DNA from: Anaerolineales bacterium
Lineage (GTDB): Bacteria; Chloroflexota; Anaerolineae; Anaerolineales; UBA4823
Assembly: GCA_020354045.1 (NCBI GenBank)
Contig: CP070639.1
Span: 2,481,834 to 2,521,230, forward strand
Reading direction: 5' to 3'
Length of the DNA stretch: 39,397 nt
Shown here piece after piece: positions 9,432 through 17,175 of this stretch. Under the pieces are notes generated by a model. It searched no databases. It saw only the letters and a list, made by a program, of their open reading frames with translations, and was not told the DNA's origin. Made by a program: the position numbers and the translations under genes. How positions within the stretch are numbered: position 1 is the stretch's first letter; each line of letters opens with the position of its first letter.

Positions 9432-10022
9432 TCAGTCTGTCGTCTTACTAGCTCCTGGAAAACGAGCGAGAAATCTCATTGGTAGGGCACGTACAATCAA
9501 CCACACCAGCAGGAAGGAGATCGCCTTATCCAGGGGATCAGAGGAAATCCCCTGGGCAAATGTCGATGGCAAGACCCCCAAGCCAAATCCTCGGAACATT
9601 GCTACGATCACATCTGTACCTGATCCAGTTACTCCACCCCATACATAAGCAGAAATGGGTGCCGAAATGGCTGCTGCGACTAAACCCGTGATCAGGCCAG
9701 CCAGAATAGCTTTCCACCACGAACGTAGCCACCTTGCTTCGGCAAACAGCCCTGCCAGCAAGCCGATTATCGCCGCCACTGCAGCAAAGGGAGCATAGGT
9801 TACATTCAACCCGGATAAACCCCATACCAGGTTAGAAACCAGGCCGGTCAAAGCACCTGCCCACGGACCAGCGAGAACACCGACCAGTATGGTGCCAATG
9901 GTATCCAGATAGAGTGGAATTTTCGCGGCATAAATGAGCTGTCCTACCGCAATGTTGATTGCGATCGCAACCGGAATCAGGACAATAGTGATAGTAGTGA
10001 AATTCCGTCTTATGTCAGCCAT
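9432..10022 (-). CDS. ECF transporter S component (substrate unknown)
   Basis: Small membrane protein that captures the vitamin or other micronutrient for the adjacent ECF module. About six hydrophobic segments are seen in 196 residues, with a sequence style like the riboflavin-type/unknown S components (IPLYLDTIGTILVGVLAG, then ALTGLVSNLVWGLSG). A strong GGAGGG Shine-Dalgarno site lies 6 bases before the ATG. It is first in the minus-strand operon. No riboswitch was recognised in the 116-base leader, so the substrate cannot be deduced from regulation. Confidence 0.88.
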   Translation of the reverse strand: MADIRRNFTTITIVLIPVAIAINIAVGQLIYAAKIPLYLDTIGTILVGVLAGPWAGALTGLVSNLVWGLSGLNVTYAPFAAVAAIIGLLAGLFAEARWLRSWWKAILAGLITGLVAAAISAPISAYVWGGVTGSGTDVIVAMFRGFGLGVLPSTFAQGISSDPLDKAISFLLVWLIVRALPMRFLARFPGASKTTD

Positions 10023-10138
10023 AGCAAACCCTCCGAGAATCTAGATTGGATTTCTGTCTGTAGGATAAATACAAGTATATCAATAATACAAAAGATCAGT
10101 GCCTGGATTAATTAATGCAGAAATTTGTTTAATCGGCC

Positions 10139-11347
10139 TCATCTTGTGGGTTTGCGCGTAATGGTGAGCACCATCATTTTCGACCAACGATAAGCTGTCT
10201 GCGCGCCTCGGGATGCAGAGAAACATAGCGGCACCATGATGATCAGGACGTATTGCGGCCATTTGGTGGGCCATGCTAACAGCACAACCAGCCCAATTAC
10301 CAGCCAAATAAAGTAAAAATTTGATCCCTCGAGTCGGGTTGGATTGTCCTGGTAATCCTCTTTTCTCCACAAGCCTGCCAATCCCGCCAAAGCGAAAATG
10401 GAAATCAGCCTGTCCAGGCTAAAGATGATCTTTCCCTGGTAGATAGGATAAAGACTGTAAAAGGGAGTACTTAGCCAAACCAAGGGTTGCCAGAAGGGAA
10501 AACCTGCCGCGCTGACGGTCGTAGATTGGGTGTACCCGACATGAAATAAAACTGAATTTCGCAACCGACTGAGCGGGTCTGGCCACAGGTACGGATCGAA
10601 GACAAAGAACGCTAAAAGTGAAATCACCGCCCAGGCTAAAATTTGTGGGAACAGCCTCTGCAGCTTAGGCTCCCGAAAACAGGTGATGGCATAATGCAGG
10701 AGGACGGACATGCCCACAATGCTGTAGGTGTATTTGGAAGCGGCGGTCATTCCCAACGCAATGGCAGAAAAAGCTAGCCATGCAGGCGTGGTTTTCGGTG
10801 GCTTTTCATTCTGAGTAGATTGCTTGGACCAACGCAGATAAAAAACACCAGACAGGAAGCTGGTCAGCAAAGGCAGGGCTTCGAGGCCAACTACGCTGGT
10901 AGAAATAGCCACCAGGCTCTGGGTCGCAAAGAAGAACCCGGCCAGCGGGTCAAACGCTGCGATCAGCATGCTGGCGATTGTGCCCAGGACCACCGAGGTG
11001 TATCGAGCAGCCATCCCCCAGGGTTTACCTTCCGCGTTCTGGATCGGTATCCCCGTATTGAAGTATTTGTTATGCATTTTTTCCAAAGGTGGTTGGGTAA
11101 GTAAAATCAAGCCGTTTAGGATTTTCGACAGTGGAGGATGCTGTTTATTAACCTCATACAGTGCCACCTGCTCATAGTTGCCTGCGCGCAGAAAATTCGC
11201 GTAGCTCAAGGCACTCTTAAGATAAGTGGGTTCATCCTCATCGATGACATGTCTCTCAGCGAAATAGAAGCGCACACCTGCTGCAATCAAACCCACGATA
11301 AGAACTAAGTAGATTCGAATCAGCTTGGAGGAAGGTTTCAGAGCCAT
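10139..11347 (-). CDS. Polytopic membrane glycosyltransferase-like protein (GT39/ArnT-like)
   Basis: Putative lipid-linked sugar transferase of the GT-C fold. The first periplasmic loop carries the acidic motif HVIDEDEPTYL expected after transmembrane helix 1 in this class, followed by KQHPPLSK. About ten further hydrophobic segments follow. I place the start at ATG 11347: the longer TTG start at 11362 would overlap a perfect TATAAT box 6 bases before this ATG. The acceptor and sugar are unknown. It stands alone, 116 bases upstream of the ECF genes and divergent from the secreted protein gene. Confidence 0.8.
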   Translation of the reverse strand: MALKPSSKLIRIYLVLIVGLIAAGVRFYFAERHVIDEDEPTYLKSALSYANFLRAGNYEQVALYEVNKQHPPLSKILNGLILLTQPPLEKMHNKYFNTGIPIQNAEGKPWGMAARYTSVVLGTIASMLIAAFDPLAGFFFATQSLVAISTSVVGLEALPLLTSFLSGVFYLRWSKQSTQNEKPPKTTPAWLAFSAIALGMTAASKYTYSIVGMSVLLHYAITCFREPKLQRLFPQILAWAVISLLAFFVFDPYLWPDPLSRLRNSVLFHVGYTQSTTVSAAGFPFWQPLVWLSTPFYSLYPIYQGKIIFSLDRLISIFALAGLAGLWRKEDYQDNPTRLEGSNFYFIWLVIGLVVLLAWPTKWPQYVLIIMVPLCFSASRGAQTAYRWSKMMVLTITRKPTR

Positions 11348-11353
11348 ATAGGT

Positions 11354-11359
11354 ATTATA
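11354..11359 (-). promoter_or_regulatory. -10 box (TATAAT) for a leaderless start
   Basis: On the minus strand TATAAT is followed by six bases and then the ATG at 11347. Transcription would begin at or next to the start codon, and there is no Shine-Dalgarno site. No good -35 element is visible. Confidence 0.55.
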
Positions 11360-11398
11360 CAAATAATCTCTTATTGCAGAAAAGTAAGCCAGAACCTG

Positions 11399-11426
11399 TT
11401 GACTTTTCTCATTTCATGAGTACAAT
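11399..11426 (+). promoter_or_regulatory. Sigma-70-type promoter for the secreted protein gene
   Basis: TTGACT (11399-11404), a 16-base spacer, then TACAAT (11421-11426). The predicted start is near 11433, leaving a leader of about 45 bases with an AAGGAG ribosome site before the ATG at 11478. Confidence 0.75.
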
Positions 11427-11477
11427 CATTCTAACAAGACCTCTACATGGATCTGTTCACACAAAAGGAGCCCTACC

Positions 11478-11969
11478 ATGAGAATTAAAAAAGTCGTTTT
11501 TACCCTATTAATTATTATTCTCGCGTTCTCTGTCATGGCCCCCGGGATCAATGCTCCTGGATACTATACCGTTAAGAGAGGTCAGACCGTCTCGATCGCC
11601 AGGGGTCGCGCCGGAGTACATTTCTCAATGAGTAACTATAATGGGACCGTAAAGGTAACGCGCAGATCTACTGACAAGGTCCCGGGTGATGTAGAACCTA
11701 AATTCACAGAAAATCTAATCGATGTGCGCCTGACAGACAGTAGCGGTAAAACGGTCACGCATGTGCTTGGTGCCGTCTATGTTTATTTCCAGGTCCGACC
11801 AAAAGATCTGCGCTTATGGGATCAAGGGCAGCTTTCTATCTACTATTTCGATACCTGGAAAAAGGAATGGCGCACTTGTTACACCTATGCTGTCCGCAAC
11901 GGCAAAAACATCACCAGCCTGGGCTGCCGCATGCGCGTTTTCGGCTTATATGGTGTTGCCCGCAAGTAA
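11478..11969 (+). CDS. Small secreted protein of unknown function
   Basis: Not recognised. It has 163 residues with a clear Sec signal peptide: KK near the start, a hydrophobic core to about residue 20, and a likely cleavage after INA. The mature part is basic and rich in beta-strand-like stretches (VTRRSTDKV, VYVYFQVRPK, LSIYYFDTW) with two cysteines near the C-terminus that could form a disulfide. AAGGAG lies upstream of the ATG. It is monocistronic, with its own strong promoter and a hairpin terminator, which suggests substantial independent expression. It is probably extracytoplasmic, with no function assigned. Confidence 0.85.
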   Translation: MRIKKVVFTLLIIILAFSVMAPGINAPGYYTVKRGQTVSIARGRAGVHFSMSNYNGTVKVTRRSTDKVPGDVEPKFTENLIDVRLTDSSGKTVTHVLGAVYVYFQVRPKDLRLWDQGQLSIYYFDTWKKEWRTCYTYAVRNGKNITSLGCRMRVFGLYGVARK

Positions 11970-12013
11970 ATAGTATCGACGCTGATTGACTGCTTTTCGT
12001 TTTCATGCATAAC

Positions 12014-12044
12014 AGGGAGGGCAGTGGATTGACCTGCCCTCCCT
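12014..12044 (+). terminator. Hairpin terminator after the secreted protein gene
   Basis: Perfect 11-base-pair stem (AGGGAGGGCAG with CTGCCCTCCCT) and a 9-base loop, about 45 bases after the stop. The T-run is short (TTG), so it may be only moderately efficient. It could also act on the convergent histidine kinase transcript. Confidence 0.75.
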
Positions 12045-12078
12045 TGTAATAGCTATATACATCTGACTGAATAGGGGG

Positions 12079-13536
12079 TTATGACTTCTGATGCGCGGGA
12101 AGCTCCACCCAAAATGTGGAGCCTTTTCCTACTTGGCTGATGACACCAATTCTACCTGAATGGATCTCTACGATGGACTTGGCGATTGGCAGGCCTAAAC
12201 CACTTCCCTGAGGAGGTCCGTAACGTGGGCGTGTGGCTTCCACACGATAAAAGCGCTCGAATATATGCGGAAGTTGAGCAGCCGCAATCCCAAATCCAGT
12301 ATCTTTCACGCGCAGGCAAACCAAGCCCACGCTTTCCCCTGTATCCAACTCCAGTTCTACGCTTCCACCGCGCGGAGTGTATTTGATAGCGTTATCGACC
12401 AGGTTGTACAGCATCCTGCGCAACTGATCTTCATTTCCTAACACCCAGGATGAACCTGACTTTATTTGAGATTGCAGATGAATATCTGCTCGTTCAGCCC
12501 TGACCTTGAAAATATCATATACCTCACTTGTGATCACCGCCAAGTCAAGAAGAATGTGCTGTTTGGTTTCGAGCCCGGCTTCGATGCGTGAAAGATCAAG
12601 CATATCATTCACCATTCGACTCAGCCGGTCTACCTCGCCTTCAATTTCAGCTAAAAACTGTTCAGATACCTGGGTGTCATGTAGCGCGCCAGCACGCAAA
12701 GCCTCAACCCGCAGCTTAATTGAGGTCAGTGGTGTCCGCAACTCATGGCTGGCATTTGCCACAAATGCCCTCAGTTCATTAACATAGGTCTGGAGGCGAT
12801 TAGCCATATTATTAAATGCTTCTGCAAGCCGGTTCAATTCGCGCGGCACGATCGGGGCTTTAACCCGGGCACCAAGTTCACCCCTCGAGATCGAATCAGC
12901 GGTACGCATAATATTCCCAATCGGTCCAGCCAGATTGCGAGACAACAAATAACCCACCGCGCTCATACCTAAAGCCACCAGCAGTGCAGCAATAATCAGC
13001 AAACCAAAGGATTGCCGGCTCGTATTCAGAGCCAGTTCCAGGGGCAGGTCCAGACGGAGCACTCCATACAACTGCTCGCTGTTTATAACCTGAACTACCA
13101 GTAAAAGTGTACTTTCCTCACGATCATTGATGTGCCTGAGTTTAGGCTGGTTTGAGCCTGCTTGCAAGGCTTGCCATAGCTCTGGAGTTGTCTCCGGATT
13201 TAATGGCGCTGGTAAACTCCCCGAACTATCTACGATTGCTTCCCCACTGGCTAGGTACAGTGTGTAGTGAACTTGGTTATCGCTCAGAGAGCGCGACAAC
13301 ACACGCTCAATTTCGGCCATGGAACCCTGACCTGCCTGGAAAGACCTTAGAGGTTCTTCCAAACCAGTACTTAAAACCAGGGCTACATCCTCATAATGTT
13401 CTTCCACTTGTGTACGGGCAACATTAAGCAATATATTTCCAGAATATGCAGATACGAGAGCGATGCTAATCAGTGAAACGAGTAAGTGGGAAAGAATTAA
13501 GCGCGCCTGTATAGTTCGGGGCAGAAACACGTGCAT
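12079..13536 (-). CDS. Membrane sensor histidine kinase
   Basis: Autophosphorylating sensor for the response regulator encoded just upstream. Transmembrane helices at about 12-34 and 177-198 flank an extracytoplasmic sensor domain of about 140 residues. A HAMP linker follows (about 200-250), then the HisKA dimerisation helix with the phospho-acceptor His264 in ASHELRTPL, N-box LVDNAIKYTP, G1 DTGFGIA and G2 GSGLGLPIAKS. Length and layout match PhoR/BaeS-type kinases without PAS. The signal is unknown. Confidence 0.95.
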   Translation of the reverse strand: MHVFLPRTIQARLILSHLLVSLISIALVSAYSGNILLNVARTQVEEHYEDVALVLSTGLEEPLRSFQAGQGSMAEIERVLSRSLSDNQVHYTLYLASGEAIVDSSGSLPAPLNPETTPELWQALQAGSNQPKLRHINDREESTLLLVVQVINSEQLYGVLRLDLPLELALNTSRQSFGLLIIAALLVALGMSAVGYLLSRNLAGPIGNIMRTADSISRGELGARVKAPIVPRELNRLAEAFNNMANRLQTYVNELRAFVANASHELRTPLTSIKLRVEALRAGALHDTQVSEQFLAEIEGEVDRLSRMVNDMLDLSRIEAGLETKQHILLDLAVITSEVYDIFKVRAERADIHLQSQIKSGSSWVLGNEDQLRRMLYNLVDNAIKYTPRGGSVELELDTGESVGLVCLRVKDTGFGIAAAQLPHIFERFYRVEATRPRYGPPQGSGLGLPIAKSIVEIHSGRIGVISQVGKGSTFWVELPAHQKS

Positions 13537-13589
13537 GAACTTCCCTTAATCAATTTAGGTATGTTGTAATGCAAAAGAAAAATAAATCC

Positions 13590-14288
13590 CTAGGCCAGTT
13601 CTTCTGGGCCTGCAAAGCGATAACCATGGCCTCGCACTGTCTGGATATATCGCGGGCTGGCGGGATCATCTTCGACCTTCAAGCGCAGCCAGCGAACGTG
13701 CACATCCAGAGTGCGCGGATCTCCGATCCAATCATCTCCCCAAACATCTGCCAGTAGTTCATCTCGACTTAATGCACGTCCCGCGTTTTTCATTAAGCTC
13801 GACAACAGATCAAATTCCCGTGCCGAAAGTTGCAATTCCTGTTCGCTCTTAAATACCCGCCTTGACACCGGATCCAGGGTTAAGTTTCCTACTGTGGCTG
13901 CTTGTACATGAGCAGTTTGGCGATCCAATTCCACTCGGCGCAGGATCGAGCGAATGCGGGCTAGCAGCTCGCGGAATGAGAATGGCTTGGCCAGATAATC
14001 ATCTGCACCAACCTCCAAACCAAGCACGCGATCAATTTCCTCACCTCGAGCGGTTAACATGATGACAGGAATCGTGCTGTTGGCGCGTATCCGCCGGCAA
14101 ACCTCTAATCCGCTCATGCCCGGTAGCATTATGTCCAAAACAACCAGCTCGGGGTCAAATTTCTCCACCTCTTGCAAAGCAGCGACCCCGTCGCCAACTG
14201 ACTTTACATCGAAACCTTCCCGTCGCAAGCTATACGTGAGCGAGTCTGTAATTAATGGTTCATCATCAACGAGCAAAATCCGGTTCAA
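13590..14288 (-). CDS. OmpR/PhoB-family response regulator
   Basis: Transcription regulator with a receiver domain (acidic pocket Asp8-Asp9, phosphorylation site Asp52 in VVLDIMLPG, switch Thr in MLTARG, Lys in AKPF) and a C-terminal winged helix ending in TVRGHGYRFA. The start is TTG at 14288 with a near-perfect GGAGGTGG ribosome site 5 bases upstream, which decides it. It is transcribed ahead of its kinase with a 53-base gap. Putative direct-repeat operators lie upstream at 14353-14384, so autoregulation is plausible. Confidence 0.96.
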   Translation of the reverse strand: MNRILLVDDEPLITDSLTYSLRREGFDVKSVGDGVAALQEVEKFDPELVVLDIMLPGMSGLEVCRRIRANSTIPVIMLTARGEEIDRVLGLEVGADDYLAKPFSFRELLARIRSILRRVELDRQTAHVQAATVGNLTLDPVSRRVFKSEQELQLSAREFDLLSSLMKNAGRALSRDELLADVWGDDWIGDPRTLDVHVRWLRLKVEDDPASPRYIQTVRGHGYRFAGPEELA

Positions 14289-14352
14289 GATCCACCTCCG
14301 TACTTGCTGGATAGAGCCAAATCTAATTGATTAACGCAATTGTGCTACAAAG

Positions 14353-14384
14353 TTTAACATAACCTGGGTTAAGTCTTGATTAAG
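14353..14384 (-). promoter_or_regulatory. Candidate OmpR/PhoP-type operator (TTAAG direct repeats)
   Basis: TTAAG occurs at 14369 and 14380, an 11-base period as expected for tandem binding of OmpR-family dimers, with a further TTAAC-like copy at 14354. On the minus strand the block lies directly upstream of a possible -35 (TTGTAG, complement of 14345-14350) for the response regulator gene. Functional assignment is inference. Confidence 0.4.
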
Positions 14385-14628
14385 ATATAGAGGCCAGGCA
14401 CAACTTTTTCCCAGTTTTTTGTACCTCTATAGAGTAAGCTCACTGATAATACCTTACAAATCTTATCACATTAAGGCATATCTTAGATCATAACCAGTAG
14501 GCTATTTGATGGACTTATCATAAGTGTTATGCCCAATGCTGACCGAGTTTTTTGACTCATCGAAAGGTTTATCATGGGTGGACATTAAAATGGGTTAACT
14601 CGCAGTATAAATTCTTTTCACTGAAGGC

Positions 14629-14657
14629 TTGTTTCAATCTGGATATAGGTATACAAT
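14629..14657 (+). promoter_or_regulatory. Sigma-70-type promoter for the redox gene cluster
   Basis: TTGTTT (14629-14634), 17-base spacer, TACAAT (14652-14657). The predicted start is near 14664, about 38 bases before the GTG of the ferredoxin gene. Confidence 0.65.
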
Positions 14658-14701
14658 GATCGTATAGTTCTCTGGGCTGGGTCAATCATAGAGTTATTGA
14701 A

Positions 14702-14971
14702 GTGAATTTCAGAAAATTACTCAGGCAGGATTCGCTACGCCACACTACATTAGCTCAGGGATTTGTCGTTCCTGAGTCATCTCGCTGTGTACAATGCGGC
14801 ATCTGTTCCTATAATTGCCCAATTAATATCGATGTACGCCGCCATGCTTGGTTAGGTCTCCCTGTAAAAGACAGCCATTGCCTGACTTGTGGCGAATGTG
14901 TTGCGCGCTGCCCGCGAGGCGTGCTGTCTTTCGGGCGGACCAACTTATTTGAAACACAGGAGCAAAACTGA
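14702..14971 (+). CDS. 2x[4Fe-4S] ferredoxin-like protein
   Basis: Small electron carrier or subunit of 89 residues. Two full cluster motifs are visible, CVQCGICSYNCP and CLTCGECVARCP, each CX2CX2CX3CP, separated by about 26 residues. The N-terminal 28 residues are basic and lack a signal peptide, so it is cytoplasmic or on the inner face of the membrane. The start is GTG, without a strong ribosome site. It is the first gene of a four-gene unit ending in a multiheme cytochrome, and is likely to pass electrons to or from the flavoprotein that follows 13 bases later. The motif spacing resembles the iron-sulfur subunit of heterodisulfide reductase-type complexes. Confidence 0.9.
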   Translation: MNFRKLLRQDSLRHTTLAQGFVVPESSRCVQCGICSYNCPINIDVRRHAWLGLPVKDSHCLTCGECVARCPRGVLSFGRTNLFETQEQN

Positions 14972-14984
14972 CAGGATTCGTGAC

Positions 14985-16313
14985 ATGCGCCGGTATTTGA
15001 TCATTGGCAGTGGCGTAGCCGGTATCTCAGCCATAGAGGCCATCCGCAAAATCGACCAGAGCGGAGAGATCATTCTGGTCAGCGATGATGTTCATGGTTA
15101 TTATTCTCGTCCAGGCTTGGCTTATTACCTGACTGGCGAACTGGCTGAGGAACATTTATTTCCATTTTCCAAGTCTGATTTCAAGAATCTCAATCTGCAC
15201 TTCCTGCATGCCCGAGTTGTTCAGATCAAGCCAACAGAACATCAAGTTCTGTTAAACACTGGCAAAGTGGTGCGTTATGATCGTTTGTTGATTGCTGTTG
15301 GCGCCTCAGCAGCCAAACTGAGGCTTCCCGGTAGCGAGCACGAGGGAGTGGTAAAGCTCGACAGCCTGGAAGATGCTCGTCTCATCCTGCGCTTGTCCCG
15401 CAGAGCTCGCACTGCAGTTGTCGTTGGGGGCGGGATCACAGCACTGGAAATTGTAGAAGGTTTGCTTGCCAGGGGGGTCAAAACACATTTCCTGCTACGT
15501 GGCCAGACCTACTGGGGCAATGTGCTGGACGGTATCGAGTCGCATATCGTACTTAACAAGTTGCAGGAAGAGGGGGTAAAAATCCACTTTAACACCGAGA
15601 TCGAGAGTATCCTGGCTAAACGAGGCAAAGTAGCTGGAATACAAACCAAAGATGGCAGGCGATTGGCATGTGATCTGGTCGCCTATGCCATTGGTATCAG
15701 GCCGCGCCTTGATCTGGCTGAGAGCTCAGATCTCCAAACCAATCGAGGGATCCTCGTTGATAATCACCTGCGCACAAATGTCCCAGACATTTTTGCTGCT
15801 GGGGATGTAGCCGAAGTCTATGACCCATTTACAGGACAATCTGTAATTGACAGTCTCTGGGGTCCTGCACGAGACCAGGGCAATGTCGCTGGCACAAACA
15901 TGGCTGGAATATCGGTGCCATATGCCAAACCTATCCCGTTTAATGTCACCCGTCTCGCTCACCTGACGACCACAATCATCGGCACGGTTGGCAAGGGTGC
16001 TGATAAAGATCTAGTTGGTATCGCGCGCGGTGATAGCGAAACCTGGCGGCAGCTACCAGATGCGATCGCGGCCCAATCCAATTTTGACATCAACCGCTTG
16101 AGGATACTGGTTGGGCAAAACACGCTGCTGGGTGCCATCGTAATGGGAGACCAGTCGCTTTCAAAAGCCTTGCATAAGCTCATCATACATCAGGAAGAGA
16201 TTAAATCCATTCGCAACCAGCTGCTGCAACCGGATGCTCCACTTGCCAACATCATTGCCGACCATTATATACATACAAGTGAGAAGTATGCACACTCGAA
16301 CCACCAACCGTGA
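14985..16313 (+). CDS. FAD-dependent NAD(P) oxidoreductase
   Basis: Two-dinucleotide-fold flavoprotein of 442 residues. FAD site IIGSGVAGISA at the N-terminus, second nucleotide site VVVGGGITALE in the middle, and the FAD ribityl motif IFAAGDVAE followed by LWGPARDQG. This matches the rubredoxin reductase/NirB-N-terminal class that moves electrons between NAD(P)H and an iron-sulfur or heme partner. An in-frame extension upstream to 14889 would overlap the ferredoxin, so I start at ATG 14985 with AGGA upstream. No CXXC redox pair of the thioredoxin reductase type is seen. It overlaps the next gene by 26 bases. Confidence 0.9.
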   Translation: MRRYLIIGSGVAGISAIEAIRKIDQSGEIILVSDDVHGYYSRPGLAYYLTGELAEEHLFPFSKSDFKNLNLHFLHARVVQIKPTEHQVLLNTGKVVRYDRLLIAVGASAAKLRLPGSEHEGVVKLDSLEDARLILRLSRRARTAVVVGGGITALEIVEGLLARGVKTHFLLRGQTYWGNVLDGIESHIVLNKLQEEGVKIHFNTEIESILAKRGKVAGIQTKDGRRLACDLVAYAIGIRPRLDLAESSDLQTNRGILVDNHLRTNVPDIFAAGDVAEVYDPFTGQSVIDSLWGPARDQGNVAGTNMAGISVPYAKPIPFNVTRLAHLTTTIIGTVGKGADKDLVGIARGDSETWRQLPDAIAAQSNFDINRLRILVGQNTLLGAIVMGDQSLSKALHKLIIHQEEIKSIRNQLLQPDAPLANIIADHYIHTSEKYAHSNHQP

Positions 16314-17115
16314 ACTCTGGTATGCGGTCATCGCAATACTCTGTATCTCAGCTGCCTACCTGTTTGTAGTCCTATGGTATGAAGGCATACCACGCGCCCG
16401 AGGGCTCTTCGGGCATTCAATTGGCATCCTGGGTTTTCTCTTAATGTTGATGACAGAGACCCTCTATTCTTTGCGCAAGCGCAGCCGTAGAGCCAGATGG
16501 GGTCGCATGTCTGGCTGGTTGGATTTCCATATCTTTACAGGGCTGGTTGGTCCATACATGGTGCTTCTGCATACTTCCTGGAAGTTCAACGGCCTGGCTG
16601 GTGTTGTGATGCTTTTGACTGTAGTCATTGTAGTCAGCGGTTTTATTGGTCGCTACATCTACACTGCATTGCCCCGCACAGCTGACGGAGCTGAGATTGA
16701 AGCCAGCGTCCTGGAAACCCAGATCAATTCAACCAATACTGAGCTGAACGCGTGGTTGTTGAACAGCTCAGAAGAGAGCGTGCGCTCGCTTGCCAGGCAG
16801 TTATCTTTCCAATCCCCGCAATCGCAGTCTCCATTGCGTCTGCTGTTTGGACGTACATTTGACGATTGGCGTTACCGTTTATTCTGGCGGCGGGAGCTTA
16901 AGAAACTTGGTCTTCAAATCGGTACACAGATCGAGCAATTGAACAAGCTATTACAAAGGCAGCGTGCTTTACAGCGACAGATGGCTTCCCTTGCCATGGC
17001 GCGGCGCATGTTAGCACTCTGGCATGCAGTGCATATCCCCATCGGGATGGCATTATTTGCTGCAGCTTTTGTACACATTATTGCGGCAATTTACTACGCC
17101 ACCCTGCTAAGATAA
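16288..17115 (+). CDS. Five-helix membrane protein, putative b-type cytochrome
   Basis: Not matched to a named family with certainty. Its 275 residues have hydrophobic helices at about 10-31, 40-60, 81-98, 103-126 and 247-272. A long charged helical stretch lies between helices 4 and 5. Histidines lie in or at the ends of helices: His43, His81, His95, His246, His249 and His263, a pattern suited to bis-His heme b ligation. ATG 16288 has GAGAAG upstream and overlaps the flavoprotein gene. An earlier in-frame start at 16234 would add residues with no ribosome site. Position between a flavoprotein and a multiheme cytochrome supports quinone- or heme-mediated transmembrane electron transfer. Confidence 0.78.
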   Translation: MHTRTTNRELWYAVIAILCISAAYLFVVLWYEGIPRARGLFGHSIGILGFLLMLMTETLYSLRKRSRRARWGRMSGWLDFHIFTGLVGPYMVLLHTSWKFNGLAGVVMLLTVVIVVSGFIGRYIYTALPRTADGAEIEASVLETQINSTNTELNAWLLNSSEESVRSLARQLSFQSPQSQSPLRLLFGRTFDDWRYRLFWRRELKKLGLQIGTQIEQLNKLLQRQRALQRQMASLAMARRMLALWHAVHIPIGMALFAAAFVHIIAAIYYATLLR

Positions 17116-17175
17116 TTCCCTTTTATACAGAGTGTTACTGGATCAGTCTAATGAACTGAAAAACGAAGAACACTT

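Larger units (their letters stand above)
14289..14701. promoter_or_regulatory. 413-base divergent regulatory region
   Basis: AT-rich intergenic stretch between the two-component genes (leftward) and the redox unit (rightward). It holds the regulator's ribosome site, TTAA-type repeats at 14353-14384 and the rightward promoter at 14629-14657. The middle (about 14400-14620) contains no recognisable element. Confidence 0.6.

Noticed and set aside
10023..10138. Riboswitch upstream of the ECF operon
   Set aside because: The leader is short and AT-rich; no TPP, FMN, cobalamin or other conserved core was recognised by eye.
14889..14984. Upstream extension of the FAD oxidoreductase
   Set aside because: It overlaps the ferredoxin coding region out of frame and adds residues before a normal FAD-domain start at 14985.
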